Shown here piece after piece: positions 44,944 through 54,124 of a stretch of 64,000 nt of DNA. The number at the start of each line of letters is the position of its first letter. The stretch's first letter is position 1. This DNA comes from Caulobacter vibrioides OR37 (GTDB taxonomy: Bacteria; Pseudomonadota; Alphaproteobacteria; Caulobacterales; Caulobacteraceae). Position numbers and translations under genes: made by a program. The stretch is from positions 310,001 through 374,000 of the forward strand of contig NZ_APMP01000001.1 in the NCBI RefSeq assembly GCF_000372645.1. The letters are read 5' to 3'. The notes below the pieces were generated by a model. It saw nothing but the letters and a program-made list of their open reading frames with translations, was not told where the DNA came from and searched no databases.

Positions 44944-46365
44944 TCAGCGGCGACCGCGGGTCATCTCCACGCCCAGGTCCTGGATCTTCTTGCGCAGGGT
45001 GTTGCGGTTCAGACCGAGAATTTCCGCCGCGCGAACCTGATTGCCGCGCGTCGCCGACAGGGTCAGCTGGATCAGCGGACGCTCGACCTCTTCCAGAATT
45101 CGGTCATAGAGACCGGGCGGGGGCACGCCGTCGGGCTGGTCGGCGAAGTGCGAGGCCAGGTGGCGCTCCACCAGCGTCGACAGCGTGACAGGCCCCTCCT
45201 CCGACCGCACGGCCGGGGCGTGGTCCTGCAGCTCGCGATCGACGATGCGGGCGGTGATCAGCTCCTCGGCGTAGAGGGCGCACATCCGGCGCATCAGGTT
45301 TTCCAGCTCGCGGACATTGCCGGGCCAGGGGTGGCTCTTGAGCCGGTCCAGAGCGCTCTGATCGATGGTCTTGGCCGGCAGCCCTTCGCGGGCGGCGCGC
45401 AGCAGGAAGGTGCGGGCCAGGTCCGGAATATCCTCGGCGCGGTCGCGCAAAGGCGGCAGGCGCACCGGCGCGACGTTCAGGCGGAAGAACAGGTCCTCGC
45501 GGAACAGACCTTGCTGGATCAGCCCGCGCAGGTCGCGATTTGTGGCGGCGATGATCCGCACATTCGGCCGTCGGCCGGTCTTGGGATTGATCACCGGCTC
45601 GGTGCCGTCGATCACGCGCAGCAGACGGGTCTGGGCGTCCAGCGGCATATCGCCGATCTCGTCCAGGAACAGGGTGCCGCCGTCCGCCTCGACCAGACGG
45701 CCATTGTCGCCCTCGCCGCGGCCGAAGAGTTCCGCCTCGACCCGCTCGCGGGGCACGGCGGCCAGGTTGATGACCACGAACTTGCCGTCCCGGCGGCGCC
45801 CCAGCTCGTGCAGGGCGCGGGCGACCAGTTCCTTGCCGGTGCCGCTTTCGCCGAGGATCAGCACGGTCAGATCCGCGCCGACCAAACGGGCGATGGTCCG
45901 ATAGACCTCCTGCATCGGAGCGGAGCGCCCGATCAGTGGCAAGCGCTCGTCGCGCATCGCGCGGGCCTGGGCCTTGGAGGCCTCGGCGTCGGCCGGGCGC
46001 GACAGGGCGCGACGCGCGGCGGCGGTGACGTCATCGAGGTCGAAGGGCTTGGAGACATATTCGAACGCGCCCGCGTCAGCGGCGTTGACCGCCGTCAGCA
46101 GGGTGTTCTGGGCGCTCATCACGATGATCGGCAGCTTGGGCCGCTCCTTGCGGATGCGGGGCAGCACGTCGAACACGTTCTCGTCGGGCATCATCACGTC
46201 GGTGACGACGAGATCGCCCTCTCCGTCGGTCACCCACTTGAGCAGGGTCGTGGCGTTGCCGGTGGCGCGAACCTGGTAGCCGAGGCGGGTGAAGGCCTGG
46301 CTGAGCACCAGGCGGACCGAGCTATCGTCGTCGGCGATCAGGATCTTCTTGCTCGCGGCGTTCAT
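44944..46365 (-). CDS. ntrC: nitrogen regulator NtrC (lacks GAFTGA)
   Basis: The 473-residue protein has a receiver domain ([11 protein letters not shown], phospho-Asp in [10 protein letters not shown]), an AAA+ domain with Walker [10 protein letters not shown] and Walker [11 protein letters not shown], and a C-terminal Fis domain ([17 protein letters not shown]). The sigma-54 loop is absent: [19 protein letters not shown] replaces ELFGxxxGAFTGAxxxxxG. As in Rhodobacter NtrC, which works with the housekeeping sigma factor, transcription control probably does not need sigma-54. It starts 2 bp after ntrB. Confidence 0.95.
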   Translation of the reverse strand: MNAASKKILIADDDSSVRLVLSQAFTRLGYQVRATGNATTLLKWVTDGEGDLVVTDVMMPDENVFDVLPRIRKERPKLPIIVMSAQNTLLTAVNAADAGAFEYVSKPFDLDDVTAAARRALSRPADAEASKAQARAMRDERLPLIGRSAPMQEVYRTIARLVGADLTVLILGESGTGKELVARALHELGRRRDGKFVVINLAAVPRERVEAELFGRGEGDNGRLVEADGGTLFLDEIGDMPLDAQTRLLRVIDGTEPVINPKTGRRPNVRIIAATNRDLRGLIQQGLFREDLFFRLNVAPVRLPPLRDRAEDIPDLARTFLLRAAREGLPAKTIDQSALDRLKSHPWPGNVRELENLMRRMCALYAEELITARIVDRELQDHAPAVRSEEGPVTLSTLVERHLASHFADQPDGVPPPGLYDRILEEVERPLIQLTLSATRGNQVRAAEILGLNRNTLRKKIQDLGVEMTRGRR

Positions 46366-46367
46366 GC

Positions 46368-47480
46368 TCAGGCGTCTCCGGCGGTTTCAGGGGCGACCGG
46401 CAGGCGCACGCGGAAAACCGTGCGGCCGGGCTCGGACTCGAAGTCGATCAGACCGCCGTGGGCGGTGACGAGCTTGGTGACCAGGGCCAGGCCAAGGCCG
46501 GTGCCATTGGCCTTGGTGGTCACGAAGGGTTGGAACAGGTGGTCGCGCAAGGTCGGCGGCACCCCGGGCCCATTGTCGATCACCTTGACCTCGATCGGGG
46601 CGCCGCTGGCGGCCTTGCCGTTGGCTCCGCGCACTCGCACGCCCGGACGCCAAGCGGTATGGATCGAGATCTGGCCGCGATCGTCGCCGCGCATGTGCGC
46701 GGCCTCGGCGGCGTTCTTGGTCAGGTTCAGGAAGATCTGGATCAGGTGGTCTTCGTCGCCCCAGACCGGCGGCAGAGAGGGATCGTAGCTTTCCTTCAAG
46801 GCCAGACCGTCGGCCACGCCATTGGCGACCAGGGCCCGGACGCGGTCCAGAACCTGGTGGATATTGACCGGCTCGCGTGGCGTCGGGACCTCGTCGGAAA
46901 AGGCCTCCATGCGGTCGACCAGCCGGCGAATGCGGTCGGTCTCGTCGACGATCAGCTGGGCCAAGGGCTGGTCGACCGCGCTGGCGCCGGTCTTCAGCAG
47001 CTGAGCCGCGCCGCGAATGCCCGCCAGCGGGTTCTTGATCTCGTGAGCCAGCATCTTGCCAAGGCCCACGACCGAGCGAAGGCCGGCGGCGTCCGCGCCG
47101 CGATCGACGCCCAGCACGCCCTTGACGTGCAGGGTCAGCAGCACCGAGCCGTCGCCCAGGGGCGCGGCGGCGCCGTCGGCCTCGAACGGCGGCTGGCCGA
47201 ACAGGTTGACCTCGACCCCGTGCTCACGGACCAGCGCCCCCTCCGAGATCGCGCGATCGAGCAGAGCGACAAGCACCGAACCCGGCGGCAAGGCGGCGCG
47301 GAAACGGCCGCGCGCCAGAAGCGACAAGCCGTGCCCGAACAACGCCTCCGCGGCCTCGTTCACCGCCACGAGACCGCCATCGCGGTCCACGACCAGGGCC
47401 GGCTCGGGACTGAGATCGAAGGCGGCCGCCTTCAGGGTTTCCGGGGCGACTCCGCCCAGAACGCGGGCTCTGTCGGTCAT
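46368..47480 (-). CDS. ntrB: nitrogen sensor histidine kinase NtrB
   Basis: The 370-residue soluble kinase has an N-terminal PAS domain ([20 protein letters not shown]), HisKA with phospho-His in [20 protein letters not shown], and a catalytic domain with [17 protein letters not shown] and GTGLGLAL. It phosphorylates or dephosphorylates NtrC under control of PII. ATG 47480 overlaps the dusB stop as ATGA. An upstream in-frame start lies inside dusB and was rejected. Confidence 0.95.
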   Translation of the reverse strand: MTDRARVLGGVAPETLKAAAFDLSPEPALVVDRDGGLVAVNEAAEALFGHGLSLLARGRFRAALPPGSVLVALLDRAISEGALVREHGVEVNLFGQPPFEADGAAAPLGDGSVLLTLHVKGVLGVDRGADAAGLRSVVGLGKMLAHEIKNPLAGIRGAAQLLKTGASAVDQPLAQLIVDETDRIRRLVDRMEAFSDEVPTPREPVNIHQVLDRVRALVANGVADGLALKESYDPSLPPVWGDEDHLIQIFLNLTKNAAEAAHMRGDDRGQISIHTAWRPGVRVRGANGKAASGAPIEVKVIDNGPGVPPTLRDHLFQPFVTTKANGTGLGLALVTKLVTAHGGLIDFESEPGRTVFRVRLPVAPETAGDA

Positions 47481-48484
47481 GCGGCTAACCTCCCACCCGC
47501 CAGCCACAGGTCGCGCAGGGCGATCTCGACGGCGGCGGGATCTTCAAGTCGGCACAGGCTCGCGCGAGCGGCCCGCCGCGCTTCCGCCGTCTCCGGCCAG
47601 GGCGCGGCCTCGATGTATGAGGCCAGGTGCTTGCGGAACATCTTCAGGCCCAGCCGCTCGCCGTAGAACGACAGGCTGCGGCGGAAATGGGTAAGCGCGA
47701 TGGCCAAGCGCTCCTCGGCGCCGGGCTCGGCGAAGCCCCTCCCCTCGAGCGCGGCCTCGATGGCGCCCGCGATCCATGGCCGACCATAGACGCCTCGGCC
47801 GATCATCACGCCATCGGCGCCGGACTGGTCGAGGGCTTGGCGGGCGCTGTCCCCATCCACGATATCGCCGTTGACCAGGACGGGCACCGTCACGGCCTTC
47901 TTGACCGATGCCACGGCGCTCCAGTCGGCCACGCCCTTGTAGAACTGGTTGCGCGTGCGACCATGAACCGTAATCGCCTTGGCCCCCACGGCCTCGGCCC
48001 GAGCGGCGATCTCGGGCGCGTTGAGGCTGGCCTCGTCCCAGCCCAGACGCATCTTCACGGTCACCGGGATGTCGACCGCCTCGACGGCGGCGGCGACCAG
48101 CGCTTCGGCCAGATCGGGTTCGCGCATCAGGGCCGAGCCGCAGGCCGCGCCGGCGGCGACTTCCTTGGCGGGGCAGCCGAAATTCAGATCGACGATGTCG
48201 GCGCCGGCGTCCTGGGCCATGCGCGCGCCCTGCGCCATGAAGGCGATGTCCCGGCCGACCAGTTGGATCACCGTCAGCGGCATCCCGTCACCGACCGCCG
48301 CGCGGCGCACGACATCGGGGCGCCCCTTCGCGAACTCCGCGCTGGCGACCATTTCCGTGGCCACATAGGGCGCGCCAAGCGCCGTGGCCGTTTCTCTGAA
48401 TGGCAGGTCGGAGACGCCGGTCATGGGCGCGATCCACACCCGACCAGGAACCTCCACACCACCAATCTCGAGCTTGTTGCTCAT
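47477..48484 (-). CDS. dusB: tRNA-dihydrouridine synthase
   Basis: The 335-residue FMN enzyme (NifR3 homologue) has VWIAPMTGVSDLPFR at the start, LNFGCPAKEVAAGAACGSALM with the catalytic Cys, ITVHGRTRNQFYKG and GVMIGRGVYGRPW. It reduces uridines in the tRNA D-loop. It is the first gene of the ntr operon, an ancient arrangement in proteobacteria. The 176-bp gap to divergent ispDF should hold both promoters; I find no convincing sigma-54 site in it. Confidence 0.94.
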   Translation of the reverse strand: MSNKLEIGGVEVPGRVWIAPMTGVSDLPFRETATALGAPYVATEMVASAEFAKGRPDVVRRAAVGDGMPLTVIQLVGRDIAFMAQGARMAQDAGADIVDLNFGCPAKEVAAGAACGSALMREPDLAEALVAAAVEAVDIPVTVKMRLGWDEASLNAPEIAARAEAVGAKAITVHGRTRNQFYKGVADWSAVASVKKAVTVPVLVNGDIVDGDSARQALDQSGADGVMIGRGVYGRPWIAGAIEAALEGRGFAEPGAEERLAIALTHFRRSLSFYGERLGLKMFRKHLASYIEAAPWPETAEARRAARASLCRLEDPAAVEIALRDLWLAGGRLAA

Positions 48485-48660
48485 TTTTCGATCATCCCCG
48501 AAGCTTTCTTTTTAGGCATATTGTGCGGCGCAGTAAAGCCCGCATCGGCAAGGACCTACCCGTTTATGACAATGGGGTGATGTCGCGCTGTCCCGGAGGA
48601 TCACGGGTCGCTCCCGGGGCGGGCTATGGACAAGCGCGATGACCGGACTAAACAGCCGCC

Positions 48661-49809
48661 ATGACCTTTTCCGCCGTGATCGTCGCCGCCGGCTCGGGAA
48701 CTCGCGCCGGTCCAGGCATGGCCAAGCAATGGCGCGTGGTGGCGGGCAAGCCAGTGCTGCGCTGGTCCGTTGAGGCCTTCCTGGCGGCCGGCGCCGCCGA
48801 GATCGTGATCGTCACGACCGAGGACGGCGAAAAGGCTCTAGAAAACGTGCTGAGCGGCTTGTCGGGATGGAAGCCCGCGCGCGGCGGCGCGACTCGAGCG
48901 CTTTCGGTGCGGTCGGGTCTCGCCGCCCTCGCCCATCGCCCCGAGGATGAGCCGGTGCTGATTCATGACGCCGCCCGGCCGTTCCTCACCCTCGCCACGA
49001 TCGAGGGCGTGCTGAACAGGCTGGAGACCGCCGACGCGGTTCTGCCCGCTCTTCCGGTCGCCGACACGCTGAAGCGCGCCGAGCCCGGTCAAAATCCCAC
49101 GACGACCTCGCGCGACCATCTCTGGCGCGCCCAGACTCCCCAGGCTGCTCGCCGTAACACGCTAATCGCCGCCTATGAGGCCTGGTTCGACGGGGAGCCC
49201 ACCGATGACGCCCAGGTGGTGGAGGCGGCCGGCGGTCGCGTCGCCTTGGCGCCGGGCGATCCGCTTCTGATGAAACTGACCTATCCCGAGGATTTCGCCA
49301 TGGCCGAACGGCTCGCTGGCGCCGCGCGCGTCACCCGCGTCGGCCAAGGCTTCGACGCTCACCGCTGGGGGCCGGGCGAAGAGGTCTGGCTGTGCGGGGT
49401 GGCCATCAAGCACGACGAGACCCTAATCGGCCACTCGGACGCCGACGCGGGACTACACGCCCTGACCGACGCCCTTCTGGGCGCGATCGGCGAAGGCGAT
49501 ATCGGCGACCACTTCCCGCCCACCGATCCGAAGTGGAAGGGCGCGGCCTCGGACCAATTCCTGAAACACGCCGCCGAGCTGGTCGCGGCCAAGGGCGGAG
49601 CGATCGTCAATGTTGACGTGACGCTGATCTGCGAGCGCCCCAAGATCAAACCGCACCGTCAGGCGATGCGCGAGCGACTGGCCGAGCTCCTGGCGCTGCC
49701 GATCGACCGCGTCAGCGTCAAGGCGACCACGACCGAGAAGATGGGCTTCACCGGCCGAGGCGAAGGCCTCGCCGCCTCGGCGGTCGTGGCCGTCGAGACG
49801 CCGGCCTGA
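48661..49809 (+). CDS. ispDF: bifunctional 2-C-methyl-D-erythritol 4-phosphate cytidylyltransferase / 2,4-cyclodiphosphate synthase
   Basis: The 382-residue protein is a fusion of two MEP-pathway enzymes. IspD (residues 1-~220) shows AVIVAAGSGTRAGPGMAKQW, HDAARPF and RAQTPQAAR. IspF (from ~225) shows RVGQGFDAHRW, HSDADAGLHALTDALLGAI and GDHFPPTDPKWKGA. It catalyses steps 3 and 5 of isoprenoid precursor synthesis. IspE is not in the window. IspDF fusions are typical of alphaproteobacteria. Confidence 0.96.
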   Translation: MTFSAVIVAAGSGTRAGPGMAKQWRVVAGKPVLRWSVEAFLAAGAAEIVIVTTEDGEKALENVLSGLSGWKPARGGATRALSVRSGLAALAHRPEDEPVLIHDAARPFLTLATIEGVLNRLETADAVLPALPVADTLKRAEPGQNPTTTSRDHLWRAQTPQAARRNTLIAAYEAWFDGEPTDDAQVVEAAGGRVALAPGDPLLMKLTYPEDFAMAERLAGAARVTRVGQGFDAHRWGPGEEVWLCGVAIKHDETLIGHSDADAGLHALTDALLGAIGEGDIGDHFPPTDPKWKGAASDQFLKHAAELVAAKGGAIVNVDVTLICERPKIKPHRQAMRERLAELLALPIDRVSVKATTTEKMGFTGRGEGLAASAVVAVETPA

Positions 49810-49845
49810 ACCGTCTAAGCTAGCGCCAAGAATTCGGAGGCCCGC

Positions 49846-50337
49846 ATGTTTCCCCTGGAAATCCAGACCCTGGCCCGACTGTTGATCGACGAGGCGCGCG
49901 GCAAGTCATTACGCGTGGTGGCCGCCGAGAGCTGCACCGGGGGCTTGGTCGCCGGCGCGATCTGCTCGATCTCTGGCGCGTCCGACATCTTCGAGCGTGG
50001 CTTCGTCACCTACACCAACCGGGCCAAGTCCGAGATGTTGGGCGTGCCGGGCGACCTGATCGCCGATCACGGCGCGGTGTCCGAACCGGTGGCGCGGATG
50101 ATGGCGGAAGGCGCCCTGCGCGAGAGCCATGGACATGTCGCCGTGGCCATCACCGGGATCGCCGGCCCGGGCGGCGGCACGCCGATGAAGCCCGTCGGCA
50201 CCGTCCACTTCGCCGTGGCGCGCGCGAACCGCTCGGTCGTCCACCGCCACGAACGGTTCGACGGCGAGACTCGCGAAGCGGTGCAGTTGGCGGCGGTGCG
50301 CACGGCCTTGGAAATGCTCCGCGAGGCCATCGCCTGA
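49846..50337 (+). CDS. pncC: CinA-family nicotinamide-nucleotide amidase (PncC)
   Basis: The 163-residue protein consists only of the CinA C-terminal amidohydrolase domain: VVAAESCTGGLVAGAICSISGASD (cited as AAESCTGGLVAG and ISGASDIFERGFVTY) and AITGIAGPGGGTPMKPVGTV. It deamidates nicotinamide mononucleotide to nicotinate mononucleotide in pyridine nucleotide recycling. Its stop overlaps the FUSC start by one base (TGATG). Confidence 0.92.
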   Translation: MFPLEIQTLARLLIDEARGKSLRVVAAESCTGGLVAGAICSISGASDIFERGFVTYTNRAKSEMLGVPGDLIADHGAVSEPVARMMAEGALRESHGHVAVAITGIAGPGGGTPMKPVGTVHFAVARANRSVVHRHERFDGETREAVQLAAVRTALEMLREAIA

Positions 50338-51455
50338 TGCCGGAGACCGAGCCCAGCGACTGGCGACGCTTCACGGGCGTCAACCTCTCGCAGAGGGCGT
50401 TGAAGGCCGCGGCCGCGCGCAAGACAGAGATTCGCCATGCCATTCGCGTCTCGGCCGCCGTCGGCGCGGCCTTCGCCTTGGCCACCCTGCTGCGCCTGCC
50501 CCAGGGCTACTGGGCGGTGTTCACCGCCGTCATCGTGGTCCAGTCCAGTCTCGGCGCGACCATCACCGCCTCGATTGAACGCTTCATGGGCACGGTTGTC
50601 GGCGCTCTGGCCGGCGCGGTCGCCGCCTATCTTCACGTCCGTTGGCCCGAGTTCGGCGGCCTGATCCTCTGCGCCACCGTGGCGCTGCTTTCGCTTGTGG
50701 TCTCGATGCGGCCTTCATTGAAGGTGGCGCCCGTAACCGCGGTGATCATGCTGATCGGCAACACGACGACGCATCTATCGCCCCTTGTCGCGGCGGGGTT
50801 CCGCATCGCGGAGATCACCGTGGGCAGCATCGTCGGCGTCGCCGCCACCCTACTGATCTTTCCCGCCCGAGCCGGCGCTTCGGTGATCTCCGGCGTCCAG
50901 ACGATCACCGACCTGCAGGCCCGCCTGCTGGAGGATTACGTCATGACGCTGCGCGGAAAGCCCGAGCCGACCGATCCTTTGAAGGCGCAAGACGATCTGC
51001 GCGCCGCCCTCGGCAAGCTGCAGACGGCCATGACCGAAGCCGATCGCGAAAGCGCGACAAGGCTTAGCGATCGATCCGTGTCGGACGCCCTGCCCCGCAC
51101 GCTCTGGCGCTTGCGCAACGACACGGTGATGATCGGCAGAACCCTGCGCCAGCCCTTGCCCGCGCCGGATCTCGCGCCGGCCGCCGCCGACATGCTCGAG
51201 GCGAGCGCCCGCTTCCTGCGCGCCACCGCCGCCCTGCTGGCCAGCGGCGCGCGTCCGGACCGCGTCGCCTTCGCCCAGGCGCATCAGACCTTTCAGACCT
51301 GCGTCGAAGGGCTGCGCCAAAAGGGCGTAACGCGAGAACTGGGGTTCGACGAAGCCGCGCGCGTGTTTGGCCTGGTCTTCGCGATCGAGAACCTGTTCGG
51401 CAACCTCGGCGACTTCCAGGAACGGATCGAGGAAACCGTGGCGAAGAAGGATTAG
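50337..51455 (+). CDS. FUSC-family (aromatic acid exporter-like) membrane protein
   Basis: The 372-residue protein has about six hydrophobic segments in residues 35-185, with GYWAVFTAVIVVQSSLGATI, SIERFMGTVVGALAGA and GFRIAEITVGSIVGVAATLL typical of FUSC/YccS/ArAE proteins, and a cytoplasmic alpha-helical C-terminal half. It is half the length of full-size FUSC exporters. Substrate unknown. The stop overlaps the convergent ratA stop. Confidence 0.82.
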   Translation: MPETEPSDWRRFTGVNLSQRALKAAAARKTEIRHAIRVSAAVGAAFALATLLRLPQGYWAVFTAVIVVQSSLGATITASIERFMGTVVGALAGAVAAYLHVRWPEFGGLILCATVALLSLVVSMRPSLKVAPVTAVIMLIGNTTTHLSPLVAAGFRIAEITVGSIVGVAATLLIFPARAGASVISGVQTITDLQARLLEDYVMTLRGKPEPTDPLKAQDDLRAALGKLQTAMTEADRESATRLSDRSVSDALPRTLWRLRNDTVMIGRTLRQPLPAPDLAPAAADMLEASARFLRATAALLASGARPDRVAFAQAHQTFQTCVEGLRQKGVTRELGFDEAARVFGLVFAIENLFGNLGDFQERIEETVAKKD

Positions 51456-51904
51456 GGCTTCAGACCGTAGATCTGCCTGGCCCGATCCTCGAAGCAGGCG
51501 ATCAGCTTATTGGCCGCCTTGTCGATATTGGCGGCGAGCATCGCGTCCAGCAGCGGCGACTTGAACGCGAAGTCGATGACGAACTCGACGCGCGTCGCCT
51601 CTCCGTCCGGAACGAACCGCCACCCGTTCGCTAACGCCTTGAAGGGGCCGTAGAGCAGGCTGACGTCGATGCTCAGCGCGTCGCGGTCCCGACGGACGCG
51701 CGTGGCGAATTTCTCGCGCAGGAACGAAAACCCGACCTGGGCCTCGGCGTCGACCGTGCTGACCGCGCCATCGACACGGGCGTTCCAGGTGCGCATACCG
51801 GTGATCCAGGGCACGAACCTTGGATAGGCCTCGACATCGCCGACCAGGTCGAACAGTTGCTCGGGCGCGTAAGGCAGCGCGCGCGTCACGGCGTGGCGGT
51901 GCAA
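51452..51904 (-). CDS. ratA: RatA/COQ10-family START-domain protein
   Basis: The 150-residue protein has the SRPBCC (START-like) fold: LPYAPEQLFDLVGDVEAYPRFVPWI at the start (two pieces: LPYAPEQLFDLVGDVE, AYPRFVPWI), LLYGPFKALANGWRF and a C-terminal helix. It belongs to the family with ribosome-associated RatA in E. coli and Coq10 in mitochondria; the bacterial protein's role, ubiquinone binding or ribosome interaction, is uncertain. TTG start at 51904, 4 bp after lipA. Confidence 0.85.
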   Translation of the reverse strand: MHRHAVTRALPYAPEQLFDLVGDVEAYPRFVPWITGMRTWNARVDGAVSTVDAEAQVGFSFLREKFATRVRRDRDALSIDVSLLYGPFKALANGWRFVPDGEATRVEFVIDFAFKSPLLDAMLAANIDKAANKLIACFEDRARQIYGLKP

Positions 51905-51908
51905 GCCT

Positions 51909-52886
51909 TTAGGCCTTGCGGCTGTCGAGCGCCTGGCGGGCGGCCCGCAGCTTGGCGAAGTCGTCGCCGGCGTGGTGCGACGAGCGGGTCAGCGGGCTGG
52001 CCGAAACCATCAGGAAGCCCTTGGCGCGGGCGATCGCTTCGTAAGCCTGGAACTCTTCCGGCGTCACGAAGCGCTCGACGGCCGCGTGCTTGCGGGTCGG
52101 CTGCAGATATTGGCCGATGGTGATGAAATCGACGCCGGCCGAGCGCATGTCGTCCATGACCTGCATGACCTCTTCCTTGGTCTCGCCAAGGCCGACCATC
52201 AGGCCGGACTTGGTGAACTGGGAGGGGTCGCGTTGCTTCACACGGTCGAGCAGGCGCAGGGAGTTGTAGTATCGGGCGCCGGGACGGATCTTGAGATAGA
52301 GGCGCGGAACGGTCTCGAGATTGTGGTTGAAGACATCCGGCTTGGAGTCGATCACCACGGTCTCAGCGCCGTCCTTGCGCAGGAAATCCGGCGTGAGGAT
52401 CTCAATCGTCGTGCCAGGCGCGGCCGCGCGGATGGCGGTGACGACCTCGGCGAAGTGCCGGGCGCCGCCGTCCAGCAGATCATCGCGGTCCACCGAGGTG
52501 ATGACCACGTGCTTGAGGCCCATCTTGGCGACGGCCTCGGCCACGCGGCGCGGCTCATCGGGATCCAGCTGGGTGGGCAGGCCGGTGGTGACGTTGCAGA
52601 AGGCGCAGGCGCGCGTGCAGATCTCGCCCATGATCATCATGGTCGCGTGCTTCTGGCTCCAGCACTCGCCGATGTTCGGACAGGCCGCCTCCTCGCAGAC
52701 CGTGTGCAGCTTGTGCTCGCGCACGATGCCCTTGGTCTCGTTGTACTGGCCCGAGCCGGGCGCTCGCACGCGCAGCCATTCAGGCTTGCGGAGCACCGGC
52801 GTGTCGGGGCGGTTCTGCTTTTCCGGGTGACGCACCGTCCGGGCTTCCGGACCGCGCGCCTTGAGGGTGTCGATCACCGTGGCCAT
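51909..52886 (-). CDS. lipA: lipoyl synthase
   Basis: The 325-residue radical SAM enzyme inserts two sulfurs into octanoyl groups on lipoyl domains. Both iron-sulfur cluster motifs are present: auxiliary [12 protein letters not shown] (CX4CX5C) and radical [11 protein letters not shown] (CX3CX2C). The C-terminal [10 protein letters not shown] is also typical. It lies 5 kb from the pyruvate dehydrogenase operon whose lipoyl domains it modifies. Confidence 0.96.
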   Translation of the reverse strand: MATVIDTLKARGPEARTVRHPEKQNRPDTPVLRKPEWLRVRAPGSGQYNETKGIVREHKLHTVCEEAACPNIGECWSQKHATMMIMGEICTRACAFCNVTTGLPTQLDPDEPRRVAEAVAKMGLKHVVITSVDRDDLLDGGARHFAEVVTAIRAAAPGTTIEILTPDFLRKDGAETVVIDSKPDVFNHNLETVPRLYLKIRPGARYYNSLRLLDRVKQRDPSQFTKSGLMVGLGETKEEVMQVMDDMRSAGVDFITIGQYLQPTRKHAAVERFVTPEEFQAYEAIARAKGFLMVSASPLTRSSHHAGDDFAKLRAARQALDSRKA

Positions 52887-52969
52887 GGCGCCTAAATCGG
52901 TCTTCTTGCGCTCCGGATCAAGCGCTCGATCTTGCTTAAGGTCGAGATGCGCGAAATGAGTGGCCGGGT

Positions 52970-54019
52970 ATGCGTCGCCGCCTTCTCGCCATCGCGCTCG
53001 CCCTGACCGTTTCCGCCTGCGGAGATGGAGCCTCGCGCGCGCCCTTCGCCGACACCCGAACGCCGCCAGCGCTGGGGGTTCGCTTCTATCCGCCGCAGGG
53101 CTGGGCGTGGGGCTTTCTGCGCGTCGGCGAAGGCCTCACGCAACGCTATGGCGTGGCCGCGCCGCCCGTGGCCCCGAAGGCGACGATCCTGATCCTGACC
53201 GGCTATGGCGAAAGCGCCGAGACGTGGTTCGAGACGATCGACGACCTGGTCGGCCAGGGCTTCACGGTCTGGGCGCTTGAGCGTCAGGGCCAGGGCGGCT
53301 CCGAACGCGCCACGCCTTGGCGCGATCTGGGGCACGCCGACAGTTTCGACCCCGATATCGGCGCGGTTCGCGCGATGGTCCAGGGGGTGATCCGGCCCAA
53401 GGGCGATATCCCCTTGATCGTTCTCGGCCACTCGGAGGGCGGACTGATCGCCTTGCGCGCGGCCGAGACCGGTCTTCCCATGGACGGACTGATCCTGTCC
53501 TCGCCGGCCCTTGGCCTGACCGCCTTGCCCCGCTCGCGCGCCGACTTCGCCCGGTTCACGCCCGCCATGCGAGCCCTGCGACTGGGCTGGATCAGAACGC
53601 CCGATCAGCCCCGCTGGCGACGCGACGGCCCGGACGGTTTTCAGCTGGGCCTGACCCACGACGCCGAACGGGGCCGCGTGCGAGACGCCTGGATGCTGGC
53701 CAATCCCGACCTGCGCATGGGCGGGCGCAGCCTCGGCTGGTTCGCGGCCTTCTTCGACGCGTCCGAAGCCGCCGCTCGCGACGCGCGCAAGGTCGGCGTT
53801 CCGGTGTTGATGCTTGACGCCGGCCGCGACCGTGCTGTCACCGAGGCGCCCCAAACCCGCCTTTGCATCGCGCTGCCCGCTTGCCAGGAGACCCGCCTCG
53901 CCGGCGCGGGACACGATCTTCATATGGAATCGGACGCCATTCGCGGTCCCTGGCTGGCCGCGATCATCGGCTTCACCCGCGCTCGCATCGACGCCAAGAC
54001 GTCCCGGCGCAAGGGTTGA
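52970..54019 (+). CDS. alpha/beta hydrolase lipoprotein (lysophospholipase/monoacylglycerol lipase-like)
   Basis: The 349-residue protein has a short signal with lipobox LTVSAC (Cys17), so it should be a lipoprotein. The fold is the serine aminopeptidase/PldB type: [12 protein letters not shown] (oxyanion), [11 protein letters not shown], nucleophile elbow GHSEGG, Asp in [10 protein letters not shown] and His in GAGHDLHME. It would hydrolyse lysophospholipids or monoglycerides in the envelope. The next gene activates fatty acids, so they may form a lipid-recycling pair. Confidence 0.84.
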   Translation: MRRRLLAIALALTVSACGDGASRAPFADTRTPPALGVRFYPPQGWAWGFLRVGEGLTQRYGVAAPPVAPKATILILTGYGESAETWFETIDDLVGQGFTVWALERQGQGGSERATPWRDLGHADSFDPDIGAVRAMVQGVIRPKGDIPLIVLGHSEGGLIALRAAETGLPMDGLILSSPALGLTALPRSRADFARFTPAMRALRLGWIRTPDQPRWRRDGPDGFQLGLTHDAERGRVRDAWMLANPDLRMGGRSLGWFAAFFDASEAAARDARKVGVPVLMLDAGRDRAVTEAPQTRLCIALPACQETRLAGAGHDLHMESDAIRGPWLAAIIGFTRARIDAKTSRRKG

Positions 54020-54124
54020 ACCTCACGCTTTGTGACTCTTTCTTGCAAAACCGGACCTTCCCCGGCAGTCTCGGCGTTTAACGAACGAAAGCGAACCGTC
54101 GCTTTTCGGGGAGGTTTCGCCGGG

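Noticed and set aside
48485..48660. Sigma-54 promoter or NtrC sites before dusB-ntrB
   Set aside because: No TGGC-N8-TGC spacing or paired TGCACC half-sites could be found.
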